A DNA stretch of 64,000 nucleotides, taken from contig NZ_PYWX01000053.1 of NCBI RefSeq assembly GCF_003031675.1, positions 248,001-312,000 of the forward strand, read 5' to 3'. The notes beneath the pieces were generated by a model. It saw nothing but the letters and a program-made list of their open reading frames with translations, searched no databases and was not told the origin of the DNA. The stretch's first letter is position 1. Each line of letters begins with the position of its first letter. Shown piece after piece: positions 12,257 through 24,208 of the stretch. Position numbers and translations under genes: made by a program. The DNA comes from Pseudomonas palleroniana. GTDB taxonomy: Bacteria; Pseudomonadota; Gammaproteobacteria; Pseudomonadales; Pseudomonadaceae.

Positions 12257-12574
12257 GTTAGTCGTCCGGTTGACCGCTATCAAGCGGTGACTGGTAGGAT
12301 GTCGCCGCGCGGGAGCTTGCTCCCGCGTTGGCGTGTCTGGGGTACGTGAATTTTTACAGCATGCGACAGCGTTCGGATGCCGGCGGTGTGATCGGGAATG
12401 CTCCTGCTTCCCGAGCAGTAAATACCGCGTTTTTGATCGGGGCTCCGGTTAAAAAGTAGTAATGACCAGGATCGTTGAATTGACGTGAGTTGGGTCCGGG
12501 CCTGTATTGGGGCTCAACGAGTTTGGCGAGGCTCAGGAGGGTCTGGCTGAACGTCCTTAAGAGTGCAAAGACTT
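12257..12574. other. 318-bp dnaK-dnaJ spacer with REP-like hairpin
   Basis: No coding potential is seen. It holds a REP-like palindrome (12308-12327) and a second hairpin (TCGGGAA 12392-12398 pairing with TTCCCGA 12408-12414). I see no convincing sigma32 promoter for dnaJ here. dnaJ is probably reached by read-through or by a promoter I cannot recognise. Confidence 0.5.
12308..12327. repeat. REP-like palindrome
   Basis: CGCGGGAGC-TT-GCTCCCGCG is a 9-bp perfect inverted repeat. Its GGGAGC...GCTCCC core is typical of Pseudomonas REP elements. Only one copy was noticed in this window, so a genome-wide count is needed. Confidence 0.6.
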
Positions 12575-13699
12575 ATGGCAAAGCGTGACTATTACGAAGT
12601 GTTGGGTGTGGAGCGCAGCTCCAGCGAGTCGGACCTGAAGAAGGCCTACCGTCGCCTGGCGATGAAGCATCACCCGGACCGTAATCCGGATAGCAAGGAA
12701 TCCGAAGAACTGTTCAAAGAGGCCAACGAAGCCTACGAATGCCTATCTGACCCTAACAAGCGTGCGGCCTACGACCAGTACGGCCATGCCGGCGTCGATC
12801 CGAGCATGGGCGGTGGTGGCGCCGGTTTTGGTGGTCAGAACTTCTCCGATATCTTCGGCGATGTCTTCAGCGACTTCTTTGGTGGTGGTCGTGGTGGCCA
12901 GCGTGGCGGTGCCCAGCGCGGCAGCGATCTGCGCTACACCCTGGAACTGAACCTGGAAGAAGCGGTACGCGGTACCAGTGTCAATATCCGTGTGCCGACG
13001 CTGGTCAACTGCAAGCCGTGTGATGGCTCGGGTGCCAAGAAGGGCTCCTCGCCGATTACTTGCCCGACCTGTGGGGGTATCGGTCAGGTTCGCATGCAGC
13101 AAGGTTTCTTCTCGGTGCAGCAGACCTGCCCGCGCTGCCATGGCCAGGGCAAGATCATTTCCGACCCGTGCGACTCCTGCCACGGCGAAGGGCGTGTCGA
13201 GGAGTACAAGACCCTGTCGGTGAAAGTGCCGGCGGGTGTGGATACCGGTGATCGTATTCGCCTGTCGGGCGAGGGCGAGGCGGGTACTCAGGGCGGCCCT
13301 ACGGGTGACTTGTACGTGGTGATCAACGTGCGTGAGCACTCGATCTTCCAGCGTGATGGCAAGCACCTGTTCTGTGAAGTGCCGATCAGTTTTGTCGATG
13401 CGGCTTTGGGTGGCGAGATCGAGATTCCGACGCTTGATGGGCGTGTGAAACTCAAGATTCCTGAAGGCGCGCAGACCGGCAAGCAGTTCCGCATCCGTGG
13501 CAAAGGCGTTGCGCCGGTGCGCGGCGGTGGCGCCGGTGACCTGATGTGCCGTGTGGCGGTGGAAACGCCGGTCAACCTGAATCGCCGTCAGCGTGAATTG
13601 CTTGAAGAATTCCGCAGTTCGTTGGAGGGGGATCACTCCCACTCTCCGAAGACCACTGGCTTTTTCGATGGCGTGAAGCGCTTCTTCGGCGACCTGTAA
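12575..13699 (+). CDS. dnaJ: Co-chaperone DnaJ (Hsp40)
   Basis: A 374-residue type I J-protein. The J domain has HPD at residues 33-35. A Gly-rich segment spans about 75-115. Four CxxCxGxG zinc repeats (CKPCDGSG, CPTCGGIG, CPRCHGQG, CDSCHGEG) lie at about 148-210, followed by the C-terminal substrate-binding domains. The start MAKRDYYEVLG was chosen over an in-frame codon 12 nt upstream because it matches the family. dapB follows after only 10 nt. Confidence 0.98.
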   Translation: MAKRDYYEVLGVERSSSESDLKKAYRRLAMKHHPDRNPDSKESEELFKEANEAYECLSDPNKRAAYDQYGHAGVDPSMGGGGAGFGGQNFSDIFGDVFSDFFGGGRGGQRGGAQRGSDLRYTLELNLEEAVRGTSVNIRVPTLVNCKPCDGSGAKKGSSPITCPTCGGIGQVRMQQGFFSVQQTCPRCHGQGKIISDPCDSCHGEGRVEEYKTLSVKVPAGVDTGDRIRLSGEGEAGTQGGPTGDLYVVINVREHSIFQRDGKHLFCEVPISFVDAALGGEIEIPTLDGRVKLKIPEGAQTGKQFRIRGKGVAPVRGGGAGDLMCRVAVETPVNLNRRQRELLEEFRSSLEGDHSHSPKTTGFFDGVKRFFGDL

Positions 13700-13709
13700 G
13701 GAAGTGAGT

Positions 13710-14516
13710 ATGCGACGTATAGCCGTAATGGGCGCTGCAGGGCGCATGGGCAAGACGCTGGTCGAGGCGGTGCAGCAGCGCTCGCCGGCTTCCGGGCTGA
13801 CCGCGGCCATCGTGCGCCCCGGTAGCACATTGATCGGTGCGGACGCCGGTGAGCTGGCCTCGTTGGGGCGTATCGGCGTTTCGCTGTCCGGCAACCTGGA
13901 ACAGGTGGCTGACGAGTTCGACGTATTGATCGATTTCACCCTGCCGGACGTCATGCTGAAGAACCTGGCGTTCTGCCGCAAGGCCGGCAAGGCCATGGTG
14001 ATCGGTACCACGGGCTTGAGTGCCGAGCAGAAGCAGTTGTTGGTGGAGGCGGGCAAGGATATTCCTATCGTCTTCGCCGCCAATTTCAGCGTGGGTGTGA
14101 ACCTTTCGCTCAAGCTGCTGGATCTGGCGGCTCGCGTGCTGGGTGATGAGGCAGATATCGAGATTATCGAGACTCATCACCGCCACAAGATCGATGCGCC
14201 GTCCGGTACCGCACTGCGTATGGGGGAGGCAATTGCCGATGCGTTGGGGCGTGATTTGTCGAAAGTCGCCGTTTACGGTCGCGAAGGCCATACCGGTGCG
14301 CGCGCGCATGACACTATCGGGTTTGCCACGGTTCGCGGTGGTGATGTGGTGGGAGATCACACTGTGTTGTTCGCCGCTGAAGGCGAGCGCCTGGAAATCA
14401 CTCACAAGGCGTCTAGTCGTATGACGTTCGCCAAGGGCGCGGTGCGTGCCGCGCTTTGGCTGGAAGGGCGTGAGCCTGGCCTTTACGACATGCGTGACGT
14501 GCTGGATCTGCACTAA
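13710..14516 (+). CDS. dapB: 4-hydroxy-tetrahydrodipicolinate reductase DapB
   Basis: A 268-residue enzyme of the lysine/diaminopimelate pathway that reduces hydroxy-tetrahydrodipicolinate with NAD(P)H. The nucleotide loop GAAGRMGKT is at residues 8-16, and the catalytic motif ETHHRHKIDAPSGTA is present. The ATG at 13710 is preferred over an in-frame GTG at 13704 because AAGGAAG is optimally spaced for it and the length then matches Pseudomonas DapB. A terminator follows. Confidence 0.97.
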   Translation: MRRIAVMGAAGRMGKTLVEAVQQRSPASGLTAAIVRPGSTLIGADAGELASLGRIGVSLSGNLEQVADEFDVLIDFTLPDVMLKNLAFCRKAGKAMVIGTTGLSAEQKQLLVEAGKDIPIVFAANFSVGVNLSLKLLDLAARVLGDEADIEIIETHHRHKIDAPSGTALRMGEAIADALGRDLSKVAVYGREGHTGARAHDTIGFATVRGGDVVGDHTVLFAAEGERLEITHKASSRMTFAKGAVRAALWLEGREPGLYDMRDVLDLH

Positions 14517-14529
14517 TCAGTAGCTAAAA

Positions 14530-14563
14530 GGGGGTCTCAAGCTTATGCTTAGGCCCCGTTTTT
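14530..14563 (+). terminator. dapB terminator
   Basis: GGGGTCT(C)AAGC-TTAT-GCTTAGGCCCC forms an 11-bp stem with one bulge and one G-U pair, followed by GTTTTT. It lies 13 nt after the dapB stop. Confidence 0.75.
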
Positions 14564-14692
14564 ACCCGCTAGGCGACGTCCTGTCGCATTCCCCTGCCTT
14601 TAAGGCTCATTAGCGGTGGACCAAAAAAGCCTTTTTCTGTAAGCTACAGCTTTAGTGTGTCCACTAAAAGCGCGCAGAATAATTCAGTGAAC

Positions 14693-14730
14693 AAGCGGGG
14701 TGACGTGTCCATACGTCACTCCGCTTTTTT
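14693..14730 (+). terminator. Terminator-like attenuator hairpin in carA leader
   Basis: A 14-bp stem (AAGCGGGGTGACGT pairing with ACGTCACTCCGCTT, one G-U) with a 6-nt loop is followed by TTTTTT, a textbook intrinsic terminator. It ends only about 45 nt before the carA start codon, which leaves little room for a promoter. The carA transcript therefore probably begins upstream of the hairpin and is subject to attenuation. Confidence 0.7.
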
Positions 14731-14775
14731 ACAACCTGCGATCGCCCTTTCAGGCTTTATTTACGGGAGGTCTTC

Positions 14776-15912
14776 TTGACTAAGCCAGCCATACTCGCCC
14801 TTGCTGATGGCAGCATTTTTCGCGGCGATGCCATTGGAGCCGACGGTCAAACCGTTGGAGAGGTAGTGTTCAACACTGCCATGACCGGCTATCAGGAAAT
14901 CCTTACTGATCCTTCCTACGCCCAGCAGATCGTTACCCTGACCTATCCGCACATCGGCAACACCGGTACTACACCGGAAGACGTCGAGTCTGATCGTGTC
15001 TGGTCGGCGGGTCTGGTGATTCGTGACCTGCCACTGGTTGCGAGCAACTGGCGTAACACGATGTCGCTGTCCGATTACCTGAAAGCCAACAACGTTGTGG
15101 CGATCGCCGGTATCGACACTCGCCGCCTCACACGCATCCTGCGTGAAAAAGGCTCGCAGAACGGCTGCATCATGGTCGGTGACAATATCTCCGAAGAGGC
15201 GGCGATTGCCGCGGCGCAAGGTTTCCCTGGCCTGAAAGGCATGGACCTGGCGAAGGTCGTCAGCGTCAAAGAGAAGTACGAGTGGCGCTCCACGGTCTGG
15301 GATTTGAAGACTGATGACCATGCGACCATCGAAGCCGCTGAGTTGCCTTACCACGTAGTGGCCTACGACTACGGCGTCAAGTACAACATCCTGCGCATGC
15401 TGGTCGAGCGCGGCTGCCGCGTGACGGTGGTTCCGGCGCAAACCCCGGCCAGCGATGTGCTCGCCTTGCAACCGGATGGCGTGTTCCTGTCCAACGGCCC
15501 GGGTGACCCCGAGCCATGCGACTACGCTATCCAGGCAATCAAGGACGTGCTGGAAACCGAGATTCCGGTATTCGGTATCTGCCTGGGCCACCAGCTGCTG
15601 GCCCTGGCCTCCGGCGCCAAGACCCTGAAAATGGGCCACGGCCACCACGGTGCCAACCACCCGGTACAAGACCTGGACACTGGCGTTGTGATGATCACCA
15701 GCCAGAACCACGGTTTCGCGGTGGATGAAGCAACCTTGCCGAGCAACGTCCGCGCTATTCACAAGTCGCTGTTCGACGGTTCCCTGCAGGGTATCGAGCG
15801 CACCGACAAGAGCGCGTTCAGCTTCCAGGGCCACCCTGAGGCCAGCCCGGGCCCGAACGACGTCGCGCCGCTGTTCGACCGTTTCATCAATGAGATGGCC
15901 AAGCGACGCTGA
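14776..15912 (+). CDS. carA: Carbamoyl-phosphate synthase small subunit CarA
   Basis: A 378-residue glutaminase subunit that supplies ammonia to CarB for carbamoyl phosphate (arginine and pyrimidine synthesis). The class I amidotransferase domain occupies the C-terminal half, with nucleophile Cys269 in GICLGHQ and a downstream HPEASPGP catalytic His. It initiates at TTG (14776), supported by GGGAGG at about 14765-14770 and the conserved MTKPAILALADGS N-terminus. The leader contains a terminator-like hairpin. carB follows after 105 bp. Confidence 0.97.
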   Translation: MTKPAILALADGSIFRGDAIGADGQTVGEVVFNTAMTGYQEILTDPSYAQQIVTLTYPHIGNTGTTPEDVESDRVWSAGLVIRDLPLVASNWRNTMSLSDYLKANNVVAIAGIDTRRLTRILREKGSQNGCIMVGDNISEEAAIAAAQGFPGLKGMDLAKVVSVKEKYEWRSTVWDLKTDDHATIEAAELPYHVVAYDYGVKYNILRMLVERGCRVTVVPAQTPASDVLALQPDGVFLSNGPGDPEPCDYAIQAIKDVLETEIPVFGICLGHQLLALASGAKTLKMGHGHHGANHPVQDLDTGVVMITSQNHGFAVDEATLPSNVRAIHKSLFDGSLQGIERTDKSAFSFQGHPEASPGPNDVAPLFDRFINEMAKRR

Positions 15913-16017
15913 CTGAGCGGCTTGCGGGCGGCCCCGGACCTCGGTGGCCCCTGCAGGCGCTTCAAAGATTGTTCAAGACGGCTTGCCGACTGACCTGCGG
16001 ATTTGAGTGACAAACCC

Positions 16018-19235
<3,218 letters not shown>

Positions 19236-19239
<4 letters not shown>

Positions 19240-19712
19240 CCAAATACCCAATGACTGTCCAGGGCTTCAAGGCCCTGGAAGAGGAGCACGCCCATCTGAC
19301 CAAGGTCGTCCGTCCGAAGCTGAGCCAGGACATCGGTACGGCCCGTGAGCTGGGTGACTTGAAGGAGAACGCCGAATACCACGCTGCTCGTGAGCAGCAG
19401 GGTATGGTCGAGGCGCGTATTCGCGATATCGAAGGCCGTCTTCAGAACTCGGTGGTTATCGATGTAACGACCATTCCCCATACGGGTAAGGTGATCTTCG
19501 GCACCACCGTTGAAATCGCCAACGTCGAGACCGATGAAAGCGTGACTTACCACATCGTGGGTGAGGACGAAGCTGACATCAAGCAGGGCAAGATCTCTGT
19601 AGGTTCGCCGATTGCCCGTGCCTTGATTGCCAAGGAAGAGGGTGATGTGGTGGCTGTGAAAACGCCAAGTGGCGTGATCGAGTACGAGATTGTTGAAGTT
19701 CGTCACATCTGA
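19236..19712 (+). CDS. greA: Transcription elongation factor GreA
   Basis: A 158-residue factor that stimulates transcript cleavage by backtracked RNA polymerase. The N-terminal antiparallel coiled coil (about 1-75) includes the tip acidic region LGDLKENAEYHAAREQQ. The C-terminal FKBP-like domain ends in GVIEYEIVEVRH. It overlaps the carB stop by 4 nt and so is translationally coupled. A hairpin follows immediately after its stop. Confidence 0.97.
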
Positions 19713-19717
19713 AAGAC

Positions 19718-19740
19718 GGCGCCCATTTAGTGTGGGCGCC
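19718..19740 (+). other. Hairpin directly after greA, touching the next start codon
   Basis: GGCGCCCA-N7-TGGGCGCC is an 8-bp perfect stem. It ends at the base before the ATG at 19741 and has no T-run. It would occlude the ribosome binding region of the next gene or protect the greA mRNA 3' end. Confidence 0.55.
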
Positions 19741-20145
19741 ATGCTTTGGCAGCTCGCCCAGATGCTTTGGGTGGGTGGCCTGTGGCTGTTTCATGTTGGC
19801 GTATTACCGGTGCTGGGCTTGATTGGCCTGGCGCCGTTGCTGATCGATGAGATCGACGGATTGCTCAGTGCGCTGCTGGTGGATTTTGCGGCGGCGTGCG
19901 TGACGCTCCAGGTGCTGGTGCTGATCAAGGCCGAAGGCTTGGGGAGTTTGTGGCGGGATATTCGCGGCCAACTGCTGTTGATGGCGCTGTATGCATGCGC
20001 AATGTTTTGCGTGGTGCATGTGTGGCTGCCGGAAGCGTTGCGCTGGCAGCTATTCAGCTATCTTGTGCTAGGGTTCTGCGGGTTGGTGCTGGTTTTACAG
20101 CCGGCGCCAGGGTGGAGTGGCGGGGCGCGCGAAGCACGCCCGTGA
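19741..20145 (+). CDS. Small membrane protein (DUF4149/TMEM205-like)
   Basis: A 134-residue hydrophobic protein with about four predicted membrane segments (residues roughly 1-25, 35-58, 75-95, 100-120). The N-terminal LWVGGLWLFHVGVLPVL resembles the WxGGLxxxxxxxPxLF pattern of DUF4149 proteins. The position between greA and yhbY is conserved in pseudomonads. No biochemical function is known. The start at 19741 is tentative. A GTG at 19732 is in frame but lies inside the hairpin, and no clear Shine-Dalgarno sequence is seen for either. It is convergent with yhbY, 6 nt apart. Confidence 0.7.
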   Translation: MLWQLAQMLWVGGLWLFHVGVLPVLGLIGLAPLLIDEIDGLLSALLVDFAAACVTLQVLVLIKAEGLGSLWRDIRGQLLLMALYACAMFCVVHVWLPEALRWQLFSYLVLGFCGLVLVLQPAPGWSGGAREARP

Positions 20146-20151
20146 CCCTTG

Positions 20152-20460
20152 TTACTTGAAACGATGAACGTTCGACAATTGCTTGTTGACGCTGAAATTC
20201 TTGCGATACAGCAGCGCCATCTTGCCGATGACCTGAACCAGGTCCGCTTTACCGACCTTGCACAGTTCTGCAATGGCGGCCAGGCGTGCTTCGCGATCAA
20301 GGATGTTGACCTTGATTTTGATCAGTTCATGATCGTTCAGTGCGCGTTCAAATTCGGCTAACACACCTTCAGTCAAACCGTTGTCTGCCACAATCAGAAC
20401 TGGTTTCAGATGGTGGCCAATGGATTTGTACTGTTTCTTCTGCTCTTGAGTGAGCGGCAT
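20152..20460 (-). CDS. yhbY: Ribosome assembly RNA-binding protein YhbY
   Basis: A 102-residue CRS1/YhbY (CRM) domain protein associated with pre-50S particles. The IF3-C-like fold pattern and the conserved GLTEGVLAEFERALNDHELIK segment (residues 28-48) identify it. It sits divergently from rlmE, as in many gamma-proteobacteria, with about 107 bp between their starts. Confidence 0.93.
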   Translation of the reverse strand: MPLTQEQKKQYKSIGHHLKPVLIVADNGLTEGVLAEFERALNDHELIKIKVNILDREARLAAIAELCKVGKADLVQVIGKMALLYRKNFSVNKQLSNVHRFK

Positions 20461-20567
20461 AATCTGACCCCTGCGTCTGATCTTGTAAAAAAGCGGCGGC
20501 CAGTTTACCCGAGCGAGTCCGGGACCGCCCAGTTAATCACGACCCGTTTTATTTTTCGAGGTGGCCC

Positions 20568-21218
20568 GTGGCCCGTTCCAAAACTAGCCTTAAGTGGCTG
20601 CAAGAGCATTTCAACGATCCTTACGTCAAAAAGGCGCAAAAGGATGGCTATCGTTCCCGGGCCAGTTACAAACTGCTGGAGCTCCAGGACAAGGACAAAT
20701 TGTTTCGCCCCGGCATGAGCGTGATCGACCTCGGGGCTGCCCCGGGTGGCTGGTCCCAGGTGGCCAGTCGTCTGATTGGTGGGCAAGGCCGGTTGATCGC
20801 TTCCGACATCCTTGAGATGGACAGCATCCCGGATGTGACCTTCGTGCATGGCGACTTTACCCAGGATGCCGTGCTGGCCGACATATTGGAGGCTGTGGGA
20901 AATTCGCAGGTAGACCTTGTGATTTCCGACATGGCCCCCAATATGAGTGGATTACCGGCTGTTGATATGCCGCGAGCCATGTTCCTCTGCGAGTTGGCAC
21001 TGGACCTGGCGGGGCGGGTATTGCGTCCGGGTGGTGATTTCCTGGTCAAGGTTTTCCAGGGGGAGGGCTTCGACGAGTACCACAAGAACATCCGCAAGCT
21101 GTTCGACAAGGTGCAGATGCGCAAACCAGACTCCTCCCGGGACCGATCTCGCGAGCAGTATCTGTTGGCGCGGGGGTTCCGCGGTATCGAAGGCGCCGCC
21201 AGTGATGAGCGTCTTTGA
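20568..21218 (+). CDS. rlmE: 23S rRNA 2'-O-methyltransferase RlmE (FtsJ/RrmJ)
   Basis: A 216-residue SAM-dependent enzyme that methylates U2552 of 23S rRNA. The SAM-binding motif VIDLGAAPGGWSQV is at about residues 50-63, and elements of the K-D-K-E tetrad are visible (VISDMAPNMSG, DFLVKVFQGEGF). It starts at GTG 20568 with GAGGTG upstream. ftsH follows after 191 bp. Confidence 0.97.
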   Translation: MARSKTSLKWLQEHFNDPYVKKAQKDGYRSRASYKLLELQDKDKLFRPGMSVIDLGAAPGGWSQVASRLIGGQGRLIASDILEMDSIPDVTFVHGDFTQDAVLADILEAVGNSQVDLVISDMAPNMSGLPAVDMPRAMFLCELALDLAGRVLRPGGDFLVKVFQGEGFDEYHKNIRKLFDKVQMRKPDSSRDRSREQYLLARGFRGIEGAASDERL

Positions 21219-21409
21219 GGTTTTTAAGAGAGCCGATAGGTTTTTTTATATCGCTTTCGTCACGAAGCTTTACGAATATTGTGTAGTCAAAGTTTCACAA
21301 AGGGTTACAGACGGCGCCTGCCAGAGTTGTAGGTAATGTAGTAAGTTAGGCCGGTGAATATCATGCGAAGCGCGCGCCAGTAGCGGAGCTTGCTTCAGAG
21401 GGTAGTTAA

Positions 21410-23329
21410 TTGAACGATATGGCAAAGAATCTGATCCTGTGGTTGATCATCGCGGCTGTCCTGGTGACGGTGATGAACAACTTCTCCAGCCCTAACGAGC
21501 CGCAGACCCTCAACTATTCCGACTTCATCCAGCAAGTTAAGGATGGCAAGGTCGAGCGCGTGGCGGTTGATGGCTACGTGATCACCGGCAAACGCAACGA
21601 TGGCGACAGCTTCAAGACCATTCGTCCGGCCATTCAGGACAACGGTCTGATCGGCGACCTGGTGGATAACCACGTGGTTGTCGAAGGCAAGCAGCCTGAA
21701 CAGCAGAGCATCTGGACTCAACTCCTGGTGGCGAGCTTCCCGATCTTGGTGATTATCGCCGTGTTCATGTTCTTCATGCGCCAGATGCAAGGTGGCGCGG
21801 GAGGCAAGGGCGGGCCGATGAGCTTCGGCAAGAGCAAGGCGCGCCTGCTCTCCGAGGACCAAGTGAAAACCACGCTGGCTGACGTTGCCGGTTGCGATGA
21901 AGCCAAGGAAGAAGTGGGTGAGCTGGTCGAGTTCCTGCGTGATCCGGGCAAGTTCCAGCGCCTGGGTGGTCGCATCCCTCGTGGCGTGCTGATGGTAGGT
22001 CCTCCAGGTACTGGTAAAACCTTGCTCGCCAAGGCGATTGCCGGCGAGGCGAAGGTGCCGTTCTTCACCATTTCCGGTTCCGACTTCGTCGAAATGTTCG
22101 TCGGTGTCGGTGCCAGCCGTGTTCGCGATATGTTCGAACAGGCTAAGAAACACGCGCCATGCATCATCTTTATCGACGAAATCGACGCCGTTGGTCGCCA
22201 TCGTGGTGCCGGCATGGGCGGCGGTCATGACGAGCGTGAGCAGACACTCAACCAGTTGCTGGTCGAGATGGATGGCTTTGAGATGAATGACGGCATCATT
22301 GTCATTGCCGCGACCAACCGTCCGGACGTGCTGGACCCTGCGCTGTTGCGTCCGGGGCGTTTCGACCGTCAGGTTGTCGTCGGTCTGCCGGATATCCGTG
22401 GCCGCGAGCAGATCCTTAAAGTGCACATGCGCAAAGTACCGATGGGCGATGACGTCGCTCCGGCGGTGATTGCCCGTGGTACTCCAGGCTTCTCCGGTGC
22501 TGACTTGGCCAACCTGGTGAACGAAGCTTCATTGTTCGCTGCTCGTACCGGCAAGCGCATCGTCGAAATGAAAGAGTTCGAACTGGCGAAAGACAAGATC
22601 ATGATGGGCGCAGAGCGCAAAACCATGGTCATGTCCGAAAAAGAGAAGCAGAACACCGCTTATCACGAAGCCGGTCATGCCATTGTCGGTCGCGTTGTGC
22701 CTGAGCACGACCCGGTCTACAAAGTATCGATCATTCCTCGTGGCCGGGCGCTGGGTGTCACCATGTTCCTGCCGGAAGAGGATCGTTACAGCCTCTCCAA
22801 GCGTGCGTTGATCAGCCAGATCTGCTCGCTGTACGGTGGTCGGATCGCTGAGGAAATGACCCTTGGTTTCGATGGTGTAACCACCGGCGCCTCCAACGAC
22901 ATCATGCGTGCCAGCCAGATTGCGCGGAACATGGTGACCAAGTGGGGCTTGTCGGAAAAACTCGGCCCACTGATGTATGCCGAGGAAGAAGGCGAAGTGT
23001 TCCTGGGACGTGGCGGTGGTGGTCAGAATGCCAGCTTCTCCGGCGAGACAGCCAAGCTGATCGACTCCGAAGTGCGCAGCATCATCGACCAGTGCTATGG
23101 CACGGCCAAGCAGATCCTCACCGACAATCGCGACAAGCTGGATGCGATGGCTGATGCGCTGATGAAGTATGAAACCATTGATGCCGACCAGATCGACGAC
23201 ATCATGGCCGGGCGCGCACCGCGTGAACCTCGCGATTGGGAGGGTGGTTCGGGTACCTCGGGCACCCCGCCAGTAGTACAGAATGAGCGCCCTGAAACCC
23301 CGATCGGCGGCCCGGCAGCTGACCACTAA
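21410..23329 (+). CDS. ftsH: ATP-dependent zinc metalloprotease FtsH
   Basis: A 639-residue membrane-anchored AAA+ protease that degrades unneeded membrane and regulatory proteins. It has two N-terminal membrane segments (about 5-23 and 103-120). The Walker A GPPGTGKT is at 197-204, then Walker B IIFIDEIDAVG and the second region of homology. The zinc site HEAGH begins at His419. It starts at TTG 21410, seven nt after AGAGGG. The ATG three codons later is too far from that site. folP follows after 8 nt. Confidence 0.98.
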   Translation: MNDMAKNLILWLIIAAVLVTVMNNFSSPNEPQTLNYSDFIQQVKDGKVERVAVDGYVITGKRNDGDSFKTIRPAIQDNGLIGDLVDNHVVVEGKQPEQQSIWTQLLVASFPILVIIAVFMFFMRQMQGGAGGKGGPMSFGKSKARLLSEDQVKTTLADVAGCDEAKEEVGELVEFLRDPGKFQRLGGRIPRGVLMVGPPGTGKTLLAKAIAGEAKVPFFTISGSDFVEMFVGVGASRVRDMFEQAKKHAPCIIFIDEIDAVGRHRGAGMGGGHDEREQTLNQLLVEMDGFEMNDGIIVIAATNRPDVLDPALLRPGRFDRQVVVGLPDIRGREQILKVHMRKVPMGDDVAPAVIARGTPGFSGADLANLVNEASLFAARTGKRIVEMKEFELAKDKIMMGAERKTMVMSEKEKQNTAYHEAGHAIVGRVVPEHDPVYKVSIIPRGRALGVTMFLPEEDRYSLSKRALISQICSLYGGRIAEEMTLGFDGVTTGASNDIMRASQIARNMVTKWGLSEKLGPLMYAEEEGEVFLGRGGGGQNASFSGETAKLIDSEVRSIIDQCYGTAKQILTDNRDKLDAMADALMKYETIDADQIDDIMAGRAPREPRDWEGGSGTSGTPPVVQNERPETPIGGPAADH

Positions 23330-23337
23330 GGTTTGAA

Positions 23338-24192
23338 ATGACTTCTGCGTTGTCCTCTACCACCCGGTTGCCTTGCGGCAGCCGGGTTCTTGATTTGGCC
23401 CATACTCATGTGATGGGTATTCTTAACGTAACCCCCGACTCCTTTTCCGATGGCGGCCGCTTCAGCCAGTCGGATGCCGCATTGCGTCACGCTGAAGCAA
23501 TGGTGGCTGCGGGGGCGACGCTGATCGATGTCGGCGGTGAGTCGACTCGGCCTGGTGCTCGCGTGGTTTCTCCATTGGAGGAGCTGGAGCGGGTAGCACC
23601 GATCGTCGAGCGTATTGCACGCGAGCTGGATGTGATCATCTCGGTCGATACATCGACCCCGGCTGTGATGCGCGAAACGGCGCGTTTAGGGGCGGGGCTG
23701 ATCAATGATGTGCGATCTCTTCAGCGGGATGGCGCACTGGATGCGGCAGCGGCGACCGGTTTGCCGGTCTGCTTGATGCATATGCTGGGGGAGCCCGGCA
23801 ATATGCAGGACAGTCCTCATTACAATGACTTGGTCGGTGAGGTCAGTGAGTTTCTTGCTGAGCGTATTGCTCAATGTGTCACTGTGGGCATTGCACCCGA
23901 GAAGATCATCCTTGACCCCGGTTTTGGTTTTGCCAAAACGTTACAGCACAATTTGAGTCTGTTTAAGCACATGGAATCCTTGCATGTGCTGGGTCGGCCT
24001 TTGTTGGTCGGTGTTTCGCGTAAGAGCATGATAGGGCTGGCCTTGAATCGCCCGGTGGGCGAGCGGCTATATGGCGGTCTTGCGCTTGCAGCGCTCGCAG
24101 TGGCCAAGGGCGCGCGTATTTTGCGTGTGCATGACGTCGCAGAGACTGTCGATGTGGTGCGCATGATTGAGGCTGTAGAGTCCGCCAAATAA
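23338..24192 (+). CDS. folP: Dihydropteroate synthase FolP
   Basis: A 284-residue folate-pathway enzyme joining p-aminobenzoate to hydroxymethyl-dihydropterin pyrophosphate, the sulfonamide target. The signature motifs are VMGILNVTPDSFSDGG (about 25-40) and DVGGESTRPGA (about 63-73), followed by the pterin-binding SRKSMIG near 225. It sits in the conserved ftsH-folP-glmM order. Confidence 0.97.
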   Translation: MTSALSSTTRLPCGSRVLDLAHTHVMGILNVTPDSFSDGGRFSQSDAALRHAEAMVAAGATLIDVGGESTRPGARVVSPLEELERVAPIVERIARELDVIISVDTSTPAVMRETARLGAGLINDVRSLQRDGALDAAAATGLPVCLMHMLGEPGNMQDSPHYNDLVGEVSEFLAERIAQCVTVGIAPEKIILDPGFGFAKTLQHNLSLFKHMESLHVLGRPLLVGVSRKSMIGLALNRPVGERLYGGLALAALAVAKGARILRVHDVAETVDVVRMIEAVESAK

Positions 24193-24208
24193 GAATGATG
24201 GAGTATTT

